Assembly (NCBI GenBank): GCA_965243345.1
Contig: CBDEUR010000003.1
Span: 682,001-746,000 of the forward strand
DNA length: 64,000 nucleotides
Reading direction: 5' to 3'
Source of the DNA: Bin52 sp965243345
GTDB taxonomy: Bacteria > Pseudomonadota > Alphaproteobacteria > Thalassobaculales > Thalassobaculaceae
Shown here: positions 35,081 through 44,848 of the stretch, piece after piece
How the letters are laid out: each line of letters starts with the position of its first letter
How positions within the stretch are numbered: position 1 is the stretch's first letter
Made by a program: the position numbers and the translations under genes
Notes under the pieces: model-generated
What the model was told of the DNA's origin: nothing
Databases searched by the model: none
Seen by the model: only the letters and a program-made list of their open reading frames with translations

Positions 35081-36289
35081 CTAGACCCGTTCGATGACGG
35101 TCGCCATCCCCTGGCCGACACCGATGCACATGGTGCACAGGGCGTAGCGTCCGCCCGTCTCCTCGAGTTCCTGGGTCGCGGTCAGGAGCAGGCGGGCTCC
35201 CGACGCGCCGAGCGGGTGGCCGAAGGCGATGGCGCCGCCGTTCGGATTGACCCGCGGATCGTCATCGGCGACACCGAGCTCGCGCAGCGTCGCCAGGGCC
35301 TGGCTGGCGAAGGCTTCGTTCAGTTCGACCACGTCCATGTCGGAGATATCGAGACCCGCGCGTTCAAGCGCCTTGCGGGATGCCGGGGCCGGACCGATGC
35401 CCATGATGCGGGGCTCCACCCCGGCCGTGGCGCAGGCCACGACCCTCGCACGCGGCCTGAACCCGTGTTCCCTGGCTGCTGCCTCGCTGGCAACCACCAT
35501 TGCCGCCGACCCGTCGTTGACACCGCTTGCGTTACCCGCGGTCACGCTGCCGCCTTCCCTGCGAAACGGGGTCGGGAGCTTGGCGAGGCCTTCCATGGTG
35601 GTGCCGTGGCGTGGATGCTCGTCGGTATCCACGATGGTGACGGCGCCGCGGCGGCCCTTCACCTCCACCGCCACCAGCTCGCGGGCGATGCGGCCCGACC
35701 CCATGGCGGCTTCCGCCCTGTGCTGGCTTCGCAGGGCAAAGGCATCCTGGTCCTCGCGCCGGACCTGGTATTTCTCGGCGACGTTCTCTCCGGTTTCCGG
35801 CATCGAATCCGAGCCGTACATGCCGTCAAGCTTCGGGTTGACGAACCGCCAGCCGATGGTGGTGTCGTAGATCTCGGCCGACCGGGCAAACGCGGTCTCG
35901 GCCTTCGCCATGACGAAGGGGGCCCTGCTCATGCTCTCGATCCCGCCGGCGACGAAGAACGACCCCTCGTCGGAACGGATCGCCCGGGCGGCTGCGTTGA
36001 CCGCCTCCATCCCCGAGGCGCACAGCCGGTTGACGGTCGCCCCGGGCACGTCGGGCGACATCCCGGCGAGCAGCAGCGCCATCCGGGCGACGTTCCGGTT
36101 GTCCTCGCCGGCCTGGTTCACGCATCCGTAGTAGACATCATCCACCCGGGTCCAGTCGGCGCCGGAATTCCGCTTCATCAGTTCGGCGATCGGCACCGCC
36201 GCGAGATCGTCCGTCCGGACCGACGAAAGGGATCCGCCATAGCGGCCGATCGGCGTGCGGACGGCGTCGCAGATGAATGCCTCGGTCAT
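35081..36289 (-). CDS. pcaF: Acetyl-CoA acyltransferase, 3-oxoadipyl-CoA thiolase type
   Basis: This 402-aa protein starts MTEAFICDAVRTPIGRYGGSL. The nucleophilic cysteine is in VNRLCASGMEA (about residue 90), the catalytic histidine in GHPLGASGAR, and the second cysteine in CTMCIGVGQG. The N-terminal segment with YGCVNQAGEDNRNVARMA is very close to PcaF, which cleaves 3-oxoadipyl-CoA to succinyl-CoA and acetyl-CoA. No other beta-ketoadipate genes are adjacent, so a broader thiolase role is possible. It is a single gene with its own promoter region. Confidence 0.88.
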   Translation of the reverse strand: MTEAFICDAVRTPIGRYGGSLSSVRTDDLAAVPIAELMKRNSGADWTRVDDVYYGCVNQAGEDNRNVARMALLLAGMSPDVPGATVNRLCASGMEAVNAAARAIRSDEGSFFVAGGIESMSRAPFVMAKAETAFARSAEIYDTTIGWRFVNPKLDGMYGSDSMPETGENVAEKYQVRREDQDAFALRSQHRAEAAMGSGRIARELVAVEVKGRRGAVTIVDTDEHPRHGTTMEGLAKLPTPFRREGGSVTAGNASGVNDGSAAMVVASEAAAREHGFRPRARVVACATAGVEPRIMGIGPAPASRKALERAGLDISDMDVVELNEAFASQALATLRELGVADDDPRVNPNGGAIAFGHPLGASGARLLLTATQELEETGGRYALCTMCIGVGQGMATVIERV

Positions 36290-36788
36290 TTCATGTCCTC
36301 CATGAACCGCGGATGGCGCAGTGCGGAATGTCGCACGAGGGCGGAAGCGGGGTCAAACCGGCGGCGCCCGCACGGCGCAGCGCCGGTCACCGACCGGCAC
36401 CCTGTCCGGATGAGGGGCATCGCAGCAGCGACGCGCGGCCGGAGCGGCATTGCGAGCCTCGCTCATGTGCGGGTATCGACCCCGGCTTGCGCGCGGTGCG
36501 CCTGTCGTCCGGCTGCCGGTGTCCCGTCTTCGAGAGCCGCGTGGCGCAACCGGATCAGGTGGGGAAGGAAACCGGCGCCCGGCGATCAGGCCGGACGGAT
36601 GAGGCGGTCGCACGGGAACGCCCGGGAAGGCCGTTCCGGTCCCGGTTTCGCCGGTTCGCCGCCGGTCTCCCGTGCGCCTGCGAGAGTGCCGGCCGCGTCT
36701 TGAATCCGGGTCGGCGCATTGGGTATGGTCCCTGTCCTGTGCCCGGGCGGATCTCCCGTCACGGCAGGGAACGCTGCGGGGAGACAGC
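36290..36788. other. Divergent promoter region, no gene recognised
   Basis: These 499 bases separate the thiolase (leftward) from the ABC binding-protein gene (rightward). The open frame of the latter extends to 36672, but the extra N-terminus is not signal-peptide-like. Nothing else recognisable was found on either strand. Confidence 0.5.
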
Positions 36789-37817
36789 ATGATGATCAAC
36801 TCGGGATGGCGTGCGCCAGTCGCAGCAACGGTCGTGGCGGCCGTGCTGGGTCTTACCGCTTCGATTGCCCTGGCCCAGGACAAGGTTCGGCTGGGAGCGC
36901 TCAGGTTCACCTCGCATTCGGGCGCCTTCGTGGCGTTCGAAAAGGGGTACTTCGAGGAAGAAGGCCTCGACGTCGAGTTCCACTTCTTCCAGGCGGCGGC
37001 ACCCATGGCGGTGGCGATCGCGTCCGGCGACATCGACTACGGCGTGACCGCGATCTCGGGAGGCCTGATCAACCTGGCGGGCAAGGGGGCCATCAAGGTG
37101 ATCGGAGGCGCCCTTGTCGAGGAAACGGGCGTGGACGGCCAGAAGATCCTGGTGTCGAACCAGGCCTGGGAAGACGGAGTGACCACACCCGCAATGCTCG
37201 CCGGCCGGTCGTTCGGCATCACCCAGACCGGTTCATCGTTTCACTACATGATCTCGCAGATCGCCGCGAAGGAAGGCTTTGCGCTGTCCGAGGTCAGCCT
37301 GAAGCCGCTGCAGAAGGTCGGCGTGGTCATCGGCGCACTGAAATCCGGCCAGATCGACGGCTGGACCATTGTTCCGCACATCGCCAAGGCGCTGGCCGGC
37401 GGCGGGGCGGTCAGGATCATCGGCGATGTGGCCGACTACATCGACACCTACCAGGTGACCACCATCTTCACGTCCAGTGCCAACGCCTCGGACAAGCGAG
37501 ACCTGACCGAGCGGTTCCTGCGTGCCTATTCGAAGGGGATCGCCGACTTCAACGCGAACATGGTTGACCGGACCGAGGGCGAGGAGGGGCTCGAGAGCAC
37601 CACGCGGCTGATCCACAGGTATGTCTATACCTCTCGACCCTACGAGAAGGCGGCACCGTCCATCCGAAACGGCTCGATGCGGCTGCAACCGGGCGCCCGG
37701 CTCAATCTCGCCTCGGTCAGGCACCAGCTCGAGTGGTTCAAGTCCGAGGGGCTGGTGGGCGAGGAGATCACCATCGAGCAGCTGGTTGACACGAGCTACG
37801 TCGAGATAGACGACTGA
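36789..37817 (+). CDS. ABC transporter substrate-binding protein, NitT/TauT-type
   Basis: This 342-aa protein starts at the ATG at 36789 with GGGGAG upstream; the ATG at 36792 is an alternative. The signal peptide is about 28 residues (hydrophobic AATVVAAVLGLTASIALAQ, then DKVRLG). The body has KGYFEEEGLDVEF, DIDYGVTAISGG and KSGQIDGW, typical of the NMT1/SsuA/TauA group that binds sulfonates, nitrate, pyrimidines or related small anions. It is the first gene of a three-gene transporter (binding protein, ATPase, permease). The ligand is not predictable. Confidence 0.87.
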   Translation: MMINSGWRAPVAATVVAAVLGLTASIALAQDKVRLGALRFTSHSGAFVAFEKGYFEEEGLDVEFHFFQAAAPMAVAIASGDIDYGVTAISGGLINLAGKGAIKVIGGALVEETGVDGQKILVSNQAWEDGVTTPAMLAGRSFGITQTGSSFHYMISQIAAKEGFALSEVSLKPLQKVGVVIGALKSGQIDGWTIVPHIAKALAGGGAVRIIGDVADYIDTYQVTTIFTSSANASDKRDLTERFLRAYSKGIADFNANMVDRTEGEEGLESTTRLIHRYVYTSRPYEKAAPSIRNGSMRLQPGARLNLASVRHQLEWFKSEGLVGEEITIEQLVDTSYVEIDD

Positions 37818-37838
37818 GCACAGGGCGGACCGTGGCGG

Positions 37839-38606
37839 ATGCAGCTGCGGATCGAGGGGCTCTCGCACCGGTACGGTGACATTGCGGTTCTTGACGACGT
37901 CTGTCTCGTGGTGGACGCCGGACACATCGCCTGCATTGTCGGACCATCGGGATGCGGCAAGTCGACACTGCTCAGGCTGGTCGGGGGGCTTGAAGCGCCG
38001 GCCTCGGGCCGGGTCCTGCAGGTCGGTGAGCCGCCCGAACGCTCGCTGAACCCGCTCACCTACATCTTTCAGGACTTTGCCCTGCTGCCGTGGCGAACGG
38101 TGGCGGGCAACGTCAGCCTGGTGCTGGAAGATCATGGGCTGTCGCGCCGGGAGCGCGAGGCCATCATCGGTGACGTGCTGGCACGCACCAGGCTTGCCGA
38201 TTTCCGCGACGCGTTCCCGAGGCAACTGTCGGGCGGCATGAAGCAGCGGGTGGCCATCGCCCGCGCCCTTGCCGTTCGGCCAGCGGTCCTTCTGATGGAC
38301 GAGCCGCTCTCGGCACTCGACAGCCAGACCCGCGAACTGATGATGGACGACCTGGTCGATCTGTGGAGACGCGAAAACCTGACCGGCATATACGTGACCC
38401 ACAACCTGCGCGAGGCAGTGCGTCTCGGTCACCGGATCGTCGTGATGTCACGCCGGCCGGGCCGGGTCCTGGAGACGGTCGAGATCGATCGGCCGGTCTG
38501 GGACCGTGACATCTCCGACCCGGCGCTCGAGACCACGCGACGACACCTGTGGACGGTCATGCGCGACGAAGCGCGCGCCGTCGACCTGGAGCTGACCGGT
38601 GACTGA
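37839..38606 (+). CDS. ABC transporter ATP-binding protein, NitT/TauT-type
   Basis: This 255-aa protein has Walker A GPSGCGKST, signature LSGGMKQRVAIARAL, Walker B LLMDEPLSALD, and the switch histidine in VTHNLREA. FQDFALLPWRTV is the Q-loop typical of the TauB/SsuB subgroup. It starts 21 bp after the binding-protein stop and overlaps the permease gene by 8 bases. It energises the transporter encoded by this operon. Confidence 0.94.
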   Translation: MQLRIEGLSHRYGDIAVLDDVCLVVDAGHIACIVGPSGCGKSTLLRLVGGLEAPASGRVLQVGEPPERSLNPLTYIFQDFALLPWRTVAGNVSLVLEDHGLSRREREAIIGDVLARTRLADFRDAFPRQLSGGMKQRVAIARALAVRPAVLLMDEPLSALDSQTRELMMDDLVDLWRRENLTGIYVTHNLREAVRLGHRIVVMSRRPGRVLETVEIDRPVWDRDISDPALETTRRHLWTVMRDEARAVDLELTGD

Positions 38607-39402
38607 CCCCCGGGAACCCGCCCGTCCGGTCCATTTCCGTGGCGGCGGGTTTGCGCCCAGGCCGGTGCGCCTGGTCGGTCCCGCCGTGTTCCTGTGCCTG
38701 GTCGCGGCATGGGAGGCAGGGGCCCGTACGGGCGTGATCTCGCCGCTGGTCCTGCCTGCCCCGAGCGAGGCGGTTGGCGCGCTGGTCGAGCTCTGGGTAT
38801 CGGGCGAACTGTGGGAGCACCTCGCCGCGTCGCTCAGCCGGCTGCTGCTCGGATGGGTGAGCGGCACGGTACTCGGAGGACTGATCGGTCTGGCCATCGG
38901 ACTGTTCTCGCTGGTCCGGGCCGGGCTTGCCCCGCTGGTTGCGGCACTGTTTCCGATTCCGAAGATCGCCCTGCTGCCGCTGTTCATCATCTGGTTCGGT
39001 ATCGGGGAAGAATCCAAGGTCGCGCTCATCCTGTTCGGAACCCTGTTTCCGACCGTGATCTTCACCTATGGCGGAGTTGACAACGTCGATCGCACCCTGA
39101 TCCGCATGGGCCAGTCGTTCGGTCTCGGCTGGTTCTCGATCGTGCGCAAGATCATCCTGCCGGGAGCCCTGCCGGCCATCCTGTCCGGCATGCGGGTTTC
39201 CTCGGCGATCGCCATCATCCTGATCGTTGCCGCCGAACTGATCGCGGCGGAACGGGGCATCGGTGCCTACATCCAGATCGCAGGGTCGCTGTTCGCCACC
39301 GATCAGCTGATCGCCGGCGTGGCACTTCTCTCGGTGTTCGGCCTGACGGTGAACTGGTTGATCGGCCGTGCCGAACGCCTGTTGCTTCGGTGGCGTCCGT
39401 GA
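38599..39402 (+). CDS. ABC transporter permease, NitT/TauT-type
   Basis: This 267-aa protein has six hydrophobic segments. The EAA-type loop is visible around RMGQSFGLGWFSIVRKIILPGALPAI (residues about 170-195; G-x3-I-L-P pattern). The start overlaps the ATPase gene by 8 bases. Its basic proline-rich N-terminus is followed by a first helix at about residue 25. It forms the membrane channel of the three-gene importer. It converges with cysQ, 7 bp apart. Confidence 0.93.
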   Translation: MTDPREPARPVHFRGGGFAPRPVRLVGPAVFLCLVAAWEAGARTGVISPLVLPAPSEAVGALVELWVSGELWEHLAASLSRLLLGWVSGTVLGGLIGLAIGLFSLVRAGLAPLVAALFPIPKIALLPLFIIWFGIGEESKVALILFGTLFPTVIFTYGGVDNVDRTLIRMGQSFGLGWFSIVRKIILPGALPAILSGMRVSSAIAIILIVAAELIAAERGIGAYIQIAGSLFATDQLIAGVALLSVFGLTVNWLIGRAERLLLRWRP

Positions 39403-39409
39403 CCCGGGC

Positions 39410-40177
39410 TCAGGAATTCCGGCCGCGGACCAGGAACCAGCCGTTGCGAAACTCCGGCTTGCCATAGACGAAGCTGGAGCCGTCGAACCGTTCGACGCTG
39501 CCTCCCGCGGCAAGCACGATGGCGTGGCCCGCCGCCGTGTCCCATTCCATGGTGGGGCCGGTGCGCGGATAGAGATCGGCCTCGCCGGCTGCGACGAGGC
39601 AGAACTTCAGGGCCGAGCCGCGGGCAACCGAGGCAACAACGGGCAGACCCGCAATGTAATCCTCGAGTTCGGGACTGCGGTGCGACCGGCTGGCAACCAC
39701 GGTGAGCGCGTCCGGCTCGGCGACCCGGGCCCTGATCGTGCGGCGCGCGCCCTCTTCCGCCTCGGTGAAGGCACCGGCGCCGGCGACCCCGGCCCAGATG
39801 CGTCCGTCTACCGGGGTCGCCACGACACCGAGTACCGGTTCACGATTCCTGACCAGCCCGATGTTGACCGTGAAGTCGCCGTTGCGGCTGATGAACTCCC
39901 TGGTGCCGTCAAGCGGATCGACGAGCCAGAACGGCCCGTCGGCGATCCGTGCCGCGTCACCGGCCTGCACCCGTTCTTCCGAGATCACCGGGATGTCCGG
40001 GGTGAGTGCGACAAGCGCTGGCACGATGACCGCGTCCGCCGCGTGGTCGGCCGCTGTCACCGGAGAGCCGTCGGCCTTGCTCGTGACCTGCGCACCGGCG
40101 CGGTAGTGCGCCATGATCGCCTCGCAGGCCGCGCGGGCGATGGTGATGACGGGTTCCAGAAGGGCATCGTCGGACAT
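39410..40177 (-). CDS. cysQ: 3'(2'),5'-bisphosphate nucleotidase
   Basis: This 255-aa inositol-monophosphatase-superfamily protein starts at the ATG at 40177 (MSDDALLEPV). Metal-binding motifs are in order: SEER (about residue 68), DPLDGTREF (about 88), and EWDTAAGHAIV (about 210). CysQ hydrolyses the adenosine 3',5'-bisphosphate left by sulfate assimilation. The upstream frame to 40264 has no support. It is a single gene facing the M81 peptidase gene divergently across about 190 bp. Confidence 0.92.
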   Translation of the reverse strand: MSDDALLEPVITIARAACEAIMAHYRAGAQVTSKADGSPVTAADHAADAVIVPALVALTPDIPVISEERVQAGDAARIADGPFWLVDPLDGTREFISRNGDFTVNIGLVRNREPVLGVVATPVDGRIWAGVAGAGAFTEAEEGARRTIRARVAEPDALTVVASRSHRSPELEDYIAGLPVVASVARGSALKFCLVAAGEADLYPRTGPTMEWDTAAGHAIVLAAGGSVERFDGSSFVYGKPEFRNGWFLVRGRNS

Positions 40178-40366
40178 CCGCTCGGGCTCGCTTGCATCGG
40201 GTGGAGGGACGGTCCGTATCCTACCGGTCGCCGTCTGGCTGTACAGGGCGGGACTGCGCGCCAAACGGGGTTTCGGTCTGGCGCCGATCCGGTAAGGTGT
40301 CGGCGGCCGGCGGTGCGCCGGCGCACGGTACGCCCGGGCAGTTCCATTCAGGCGAAGGCACGTCCC

Positions 40367-41875
40367 ATGTCACGCAAACGTTTCGTTGCCGCGCTCATGC
40401 GCCACGAGACCAACAGCTTCTCCCCGGTCCCGACACCGCTGTCGGCGTTCGGACGCATCGGGTCCACCGGCGCGCCGGCCCGGGGCGAGACGGCGATCAG
40501 GCACTATCGCGGCACCAACAATCCGCTCGCCGCCTACATCGACATTGCCGAGCGGGAAGGGGCCGAACTGGTGGTTCCCGTTGCCGCAAACGCCCACCCG
40601 AGCGCACCGGCGGCCGACAGCGTCATCGACTACGTGGCGACCCTCGTGCTGGAGGAGATCAGGCGCGGATGCGACGCGCTGTTCCTCGATCTGCACGGGG
40701 CGATGGTGACGGAAGGGTTCGACGACGGCGAGGGCGAACTGCTGCGCCGCTTGCGGGCCGAGGCACCCGACCTGCCGATCGCGGTGGCACTCGACTTCCA
40801 CACCAATCTCACCCGTGATCTCGCGACGCTGCCGAGCGTGCTGGCCGGCTACCGCACCTATCCGCATGTCGACATGTACGAGACCGGCCAGCGGGCCGGC
40901 GAGGCCCTGCTGCGGGTCATGGCCGGGGAGCAGGTGTCGACAGCCTGGCACTCGCTGCCGTTGCTGCCGCACATGAACGTGCACGCGCCGTCGCGACCGC
41001 CAATGCAGTCGATCATGGACCGCGCGCGGGCCGCCGAAGCCGGCGGCGAGGTCATGCTGGCATCGGTGTTCGGGTGCTTTCCGCTCGCCGACATCGAGCA
41101 CGTGGGCATCTCGGCCGTGGTGATCGGACACCGGGACCGGGCGGAACGGCTCACCTTCGACCTGATGCAGGAGGCCTGGGACAACCGCGAGGGGTTCATC
41201 TTCGAAATCGAACCGATGGAACAGTCGCTTGCGCGGGCCGCGACGCTCACCGGGGGACCGGTGGTGCTGGTCGATCACGGCGACAACACCGGTTCCGGCG
41301 GCAACCAGGACGTGATGGCGGCACTGCGCGAAGTGCTCGCGCTCGGACTCGAGAATGTCGTTGCCGGGCCGATTGCCGATCCTGAGGCGGTCGCGCGGAT
41401 GATCGAGGCGGGAGTGGGCGCGGAGGTCGAGATCGAGATCGGCGGCAAGACCGACATGCCGGCCATGGGCCTGGCGGGTGAACCGCTGCCGGTGAAGGGC
41501 CGGGTTCGGCGGATCACCGACGGTGTGTTCACCGTGACCGGTCCGATGATGACCGGAGTGACGCTCAGCATCGGGCGCACCGTGGTGCTCGACACCGGTT
41601 CGGTGGAGATCGTGGTGTCGGAGGATCGCTACGAGCCGTTCGATACCGGCTGCTTCACCCACTGCGGCATCGATCCGTCGACCAGAGACTTCGTGCTGAT
41701 CAAGTCACGGCAGCACTTCAGGGCGGGCTTCGAGCCGATTGCCCGGCACATCGTGATGGTGGCCGGGCCCGGTCCGACGGCGTCGGACTACAGCCTGTTT
41801 CCGTGGAAGAATCTCCGCCGCCCGCTCTATCCACTCGACCCGGACATTCCGTCCAACCTGCCCAGCCAGGCGTGA
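40367..41875 (+). CDS. M81 family metallopeptidase (MlrC-like)
   Basis: This 502-aa protein starts at the ATG at 40367 (MSRKRFVAALMRHETNSFSP), the family hallmark. Other landmarks are LFLDLHGAMVTEG (about residue 108), YRTYPHVDMYETG (about 164), and DHGDNTGSGGNQD (about 305). The group takes its name from the microcystin-degradation protein MlrC, but most members are of unknown role and are often near racemases and transporters. The long open frame to the left is antisense to cysQ and not coding. The VOC gene follows after 16 bp, on the same strand. Confidence 0.92.
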   Translation: MSRKRFVAALMRHETNSFSPVPTPLSAFGRIGSTGAPARGETAIRHYRGTNNPLAAYIDIAEREGAELVVPVAANAHPSAPAADSVIDYVATLVLEEIRRGCDALFLDLHGAMVTEGFDDGEGELLRRLRAEAPDLPIAVALDFHTNLTRDLATLPSVLAGYRTYPHVDMYETGQRAGEALLRVMAGEQVSTAWHSLPLLPHMNVHAPSRPPMQSIMDRARAAEAGGEVMLASVFGCFPLADIEHVGISAVVIGHRDRAERLTFDLMQEAWDNREGFIFEIEPMEQSLARAATLTGGPVVLVDHGDNTGSGGNQDVMAALREVLALGLENVVAGPIADPEAVARMIEAGVGAEVEIEIGGKTDMPAMGLAGEPLPVKGRVRRITDGVFTVTGPMMTGVTLSIGRTVVLDTGSVEIVVSEDRYEPFDTGCFTHCGIDPSTRDFVLIKSRQHFRAGFEPIARHIVMVAGPGPTASDYSLFPWKNLRRPLYPLDPDIPSNLPSQA

Positions 41876-41891
41876 AGGAGGCGCCCCGACC

Positions 41892-42263
41892 ATGACGCTG
41901 ACCATGCTGCAGCACGTCAACATCGTGACCGACAAGCTCGACGAGACGGTCACGTTCTACGAGGACATCCTCGGGTTCACCAACGGTGACCGCCCGGCGT
42001 TCGACTTTCCCGGGGCCTGGCTCTACTGCGGCCCCGAAGCGGTGATCCACCTGATCGGCGTCGACGACCAGTCCGAACAGGGGTCGGGGGTGATCGACCA
42101 CGTGGCGTTCGCGGCGGAGGGCTTCGACCGGTTCACGGCCTTCCTGTCCGAGAAGGGGTACGAGCACGAGACCCGGCTCGTGCCCGGCGGAAAGCTGAAG
42201 CAGATCTTCGTTCGCGATCCGAACGAGGTCCTGATCGAGCTGAACTTCAGGGCCGACGAGTAG
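41892..42263 (+). CDS. VOC (glyoxalase/dioxygenase) family protein
   Basis: This 123-aa single-domain protein has the paired beta-alpha-beta-beta-beta repeats of the vicinal-oxygen-chelate fold. The metal ligands fit: His in LQHVNIVT (residue about 8), His in VIDHVAF (about 66), and Glu near the C-terminus in EVLIELNF. AAGGAGG-like bases precede the start. It is next to the M81 peptidase gene and converges with an MDR gene. The substrate is unknown. Confidence 0.85.
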   Translation: MTLTMLQHVNIVTDKLDETVTFYEDILGFTNGDRPAFDFPGAWLYCGPEAVIHLIGVDDQSEQGSGVIDHVAFAAEGFDRFTAFLSEKGYEHETRLVPGGKLKQIFVRDPNEVLIELNFRADE

Positions 42264-42270
42264 CCGGCGC

Positions 42271-43284
42271 TCAGTCCTGCGCCACGGTGATCACCAGCTT
42301 GCCGAAGTGGCCGGCCGCGCGCATCGCGTGGTAGGCGGCCCGGGCATCCGCGAAGTCGAAGCACCGGTCGATGACCGGGCGCATGCCGTGGTGGGCGATC
42401 GCCCGGTTCATGTCCTCGAACATGCGCAGGCTGCCGACATACACGCCCTGCAGGCGCAGGGACTTGCGCATGATCAGGGTGGGATTGACCTCGCCGCCGG
42501 TCAGCACCCCGATCAGTCCGATGGACCCGGCGATCCGGGTTGCCGCGACCGAGCGTGCGAGCGTCCCGGCTCCGCCGACCTCGACGGTGTGATCAACGCC
42601 GCGCCCGTCGGTGAGCCTGACCACCTCCCGGTCCCATTCCTCGGTGCGGCGGTAGTTCACCGTCGCCCATGCGCCGAGTTCCCTGCACCGCTCGAGCTTT
42701 GCATCGCTCGATGAGGTGATGATCGCCCGCGCGCCCAGCATGGCGCAGAACTGCAGCGCCATGATCGAGACCCCGCCGGTGCCGAGCAGGAGTACCGTGT
42801 CACCCGGGCCGACCCGACCGACCTCGACCAGGGAATGCCAGGCGGTGAGAGCCGCACAGGGCAGCGTCGCGGCCTCCCGGTCCGACAGCTCCGGTGGCGC
42901 GTGGACCAGCCCGTCCTCGGGCAGGACCCGGAGTTGGGCAAGCATGCCCTCGGCCGAGCCGCCAAGCGCCCGGCCCATGTCCAGGGCGGTGATCGGACCG
43001 TCGATCCAGCCCTGGAAGAAGGTGCCGCAGACGAGATCGCCGGTCGCAAACCGGGTGACACCGTCACCGGTGGCGATCACGGTGCCGGCTCCGTCGGAAT
43101 TCGGGATGCGCGGATAGGGGATGCCGCGCGGCGCCGGATCCTCGATGGTGGCAAGGTCACGGTAGTTGATCGAGGAGGCGGTGATCCGGACCAGGACCTC
43201 GCCCGGTCCCGGTTCCGGGCTTTCGCGTTCGGACAGGGTGAGGGCGTCGATGCCGCCGTCACCACGAATTTCCCATGCCTTCAT
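42271..43284 (-). CDS. NAD(P)-dependent oxidoreductase, MDR/quinone-reductase-like
   Basis: This 337-aa protein starts at the ATG at 43284 (MKAWEIRGDGG); the frame extends to 43617 antisense to the BKACE gene. It has the MDR fold with LLLGTGGVSIMALQF as the cofactor loop. It lacks the GHE and structural-cysteine zinc motifs, which argues for the zinc-free quinone-reductase-like branch. NYRDLATIEDPAP and FFQGWIDGP match that group. It lies downstream of the BKACE gene on the same strand, so it may reduce a product of that pathway. Confidence 0.87.
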   Translation of the reverse strand: MKAWEIRGDGGIDALTLSERESPEPGPGEVLVRITASSINYRDLATIEDPAPRGIPYPRIPNSDGAGTVIATGDGVTRFATGDLVCGTFFQGWIDGPITALDMGRALGGSAEGMLAQLRVLPEDGLVHAPPELSDREAATLPCAALTAWHSLVEVGRVGPGDTVLLLGTGGVSIMALQFCAMLGARAIITSSSDAKLERCRELGAWATVNYRRTEEWDREVVRLTDGRGVDHTVEVGGAGTLARSVAATRIAGSIGLIGVLTGGEVNPTLIMRKSLRLQGVYVGSLRMFEDMNRAIAHHGMRPVIDRCFDFADARAAYHAMRAAGHFGKLVITVAQD

Positions 43285-43342
43285 CGCTGCGGGCCTCCCG
43301 TGGCGCGAGTGATCGGGTCCTGGTGCGGGTGCCGGTGGCGGA

Positions 43343-44260
43343 CTACAGGTGTCCCCCCGCGCCGTCGGATGCCTGGAACTCGTTGCGTGAGAGCCCGAAG
43401 ATCTGCCGGGCCTCGGCCGAATCGGCCACCGAGCCGCCGATGCTCTCGATGATGGTGACGGCGCGTTCCACCAGCTGTCCGTTGCCGTTCGCGAGCTGGC
43501 CGCGCGCGATGTAGAGATTGTCCTCCAGCCCGACCCTGGCATGACCGCCGAGCGTTGCCGCCTGCGCCACCATCGGGAACTCGGTCCGCGAGATTCCGAA
43601 CCCGGACCAGGGCGCACCCTCGGGAAGCAGGCTCTTCATGAAGCTCATGCCCTCCGGCGTGGCCGGGGCACCCCACGGAATGCCGAGGCAGAGCTGGAAC
43701 AGCGGGGGTTCGGCGATTACGCCCTCGCGGATCAGCTGGTTGGCGAGCAGCACGTGGCCGGTGTCGAACACTTCGAGCTCGGGCTTCACTCCCATCTCGC
43801 GGATGCGGCGGGCCATGGCGCGCAGGTGTTTGGGCACGTTGACCATGGCGTGTTCGCCGAAGTTCATGGTCGAGACGTCGAGCGAGCAGATGTCCGGGCG
43901 CAGGTCGTCGACATGCTCGAGCCGGACCTCCGGCGAGCGCATCGTCGAACCGGGCGCCATGTCCACCGGCTCGGTGTCGCCGGGAATGAACCTGGCGCCC
44001 GGCCCGGTGGTCAGGTTGATGACCAGGTCGGATCCGCTGTCGCGGATGCGGGCCACCACCTCGCGGTAGAGCGCCGGGTCCATCGAGGCCTTGCCTGTTT
44101 CCGGGTTGCGGACGTGGATGTGGACCACCGCTGCGCCGGCCGACCCGGCTTCGAGGCAGGCCTTCGCGATATCGACCGGGGTGACCGGGACCGCCGGGTT
44201 CCTGTCCGCGGTATCCGCACCGCCGGTCACGGCACAGGTAATGATGGTCTTGCCCGACAT
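43343..44260 (-). CDS. 3-keto-5-aminohexanoate cleavage protein (BKACE family)
   Basis: This 305-aa protein starts at the ATG at 44260 with a GGAGGGG-type site. The zinc-site histidines are in VVHIHVRNPETG (about residue 45), a strong BKACE hallmark. INLTTGPGARF, EVFDTGHV and GARVGLEDNLY-type segments follow. These enzymes condense a beta-keto acid with acetyl-CoA to give acetoacetate and a CoA ester; substrates vary widely. The family call is secure, the substrate open. Confidence 0.93.
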   Translation of the reverse strand: MSGKTIITCAVTGGADTADRNPAVPVTPVDIAKACLEAGSAGAAVVHIHVRNPETGKASMDPALYREVVARIRDSGSDLVINLTTGPGARFIPGDTEPVDMAPGSTMRSPEVRLEHVDDLRPDICSLDVSTMNFGEHAMVNVPKHLRAMARRIREMGVKPELEVFDTGHVLLANQLIREGVIAEPPLFQLCLGIPWGAPATPEGMSFMKSLLPEGAPWSGFGISRTEFPMVAQAATLGGHARVGLEDNLYIARGQLANGNGQLVERAVTIIESIGGSVADSAEARQIFGLSRNEFQASDGAGGHL

Positions 44261-44848
44261 GTCGATCCCCTCCGCTCCCGGATGCCAGCCGGCGCGCGTG
44301 CAGCGAGCCTGGCCGCTGAACTTACGGGTGCAGGTCCCGCCGGCGCAATGCCCGGCTCGCCGTGAACACCAGGCGCGAAGCGGGCATGACGCGATGAGCA
44401 CGCACGTACCCTGCCGGTGCCTGGTTCACACGGCATGACGGCGCCCGTGTTCTCCGGGAGGGTTCGCGACGATGCACGTGCGCGTGCAGTGCTGTCACGG
44501 GTGGTTCCGGGCGGACCCGCCCGGTTCCTGGAACGGGAACCACCCCCGAGCCTGCGCCGCCGCAGGCCTGTCGTGCCGGAGGCCTGGCCGTCGTGCGGGC
44601 CTCGAGCCGATATGGGCAGGGTTTTCAATGGCCAGGGACAGCGCCGTACGCGCAGGATGCCGTTCCAGTCCGGGTGTGGTTCCGGATCGGCGATCGTCCA
44701 TCACTGGTTTCGAGCAATGGAGGCCCGTATGCGGACAGCCGGAACCGGGTCACCGGGACAACCGGCCGGTTCAGGGCTGGTGTCCTGTCCAGCCCCGGGC
44801 CTGCGCCGGATACCGGGACGCCGCCAGAGGTCAGGGTCGAATGCCTGC
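44261..44848. other. Non-coding stretch before the PKS scrap
   Basis: These 588 bases contain only arginine- and glycine-rich shadow frames. The BKACE promoter should be here. I saw no terminator-like hairpin or repeat. The right part is continuous with the polyketide-synthase remnant at 44849, and may hold more of it in a degraded state. Confidence 0.4.

Noticed and set aside
34525..35097. A 190-codon plus-strand frame
   Set aside because: Arginine- and proline-rich, no family resemblance, overlaps the MFS start; typical shadow frame.
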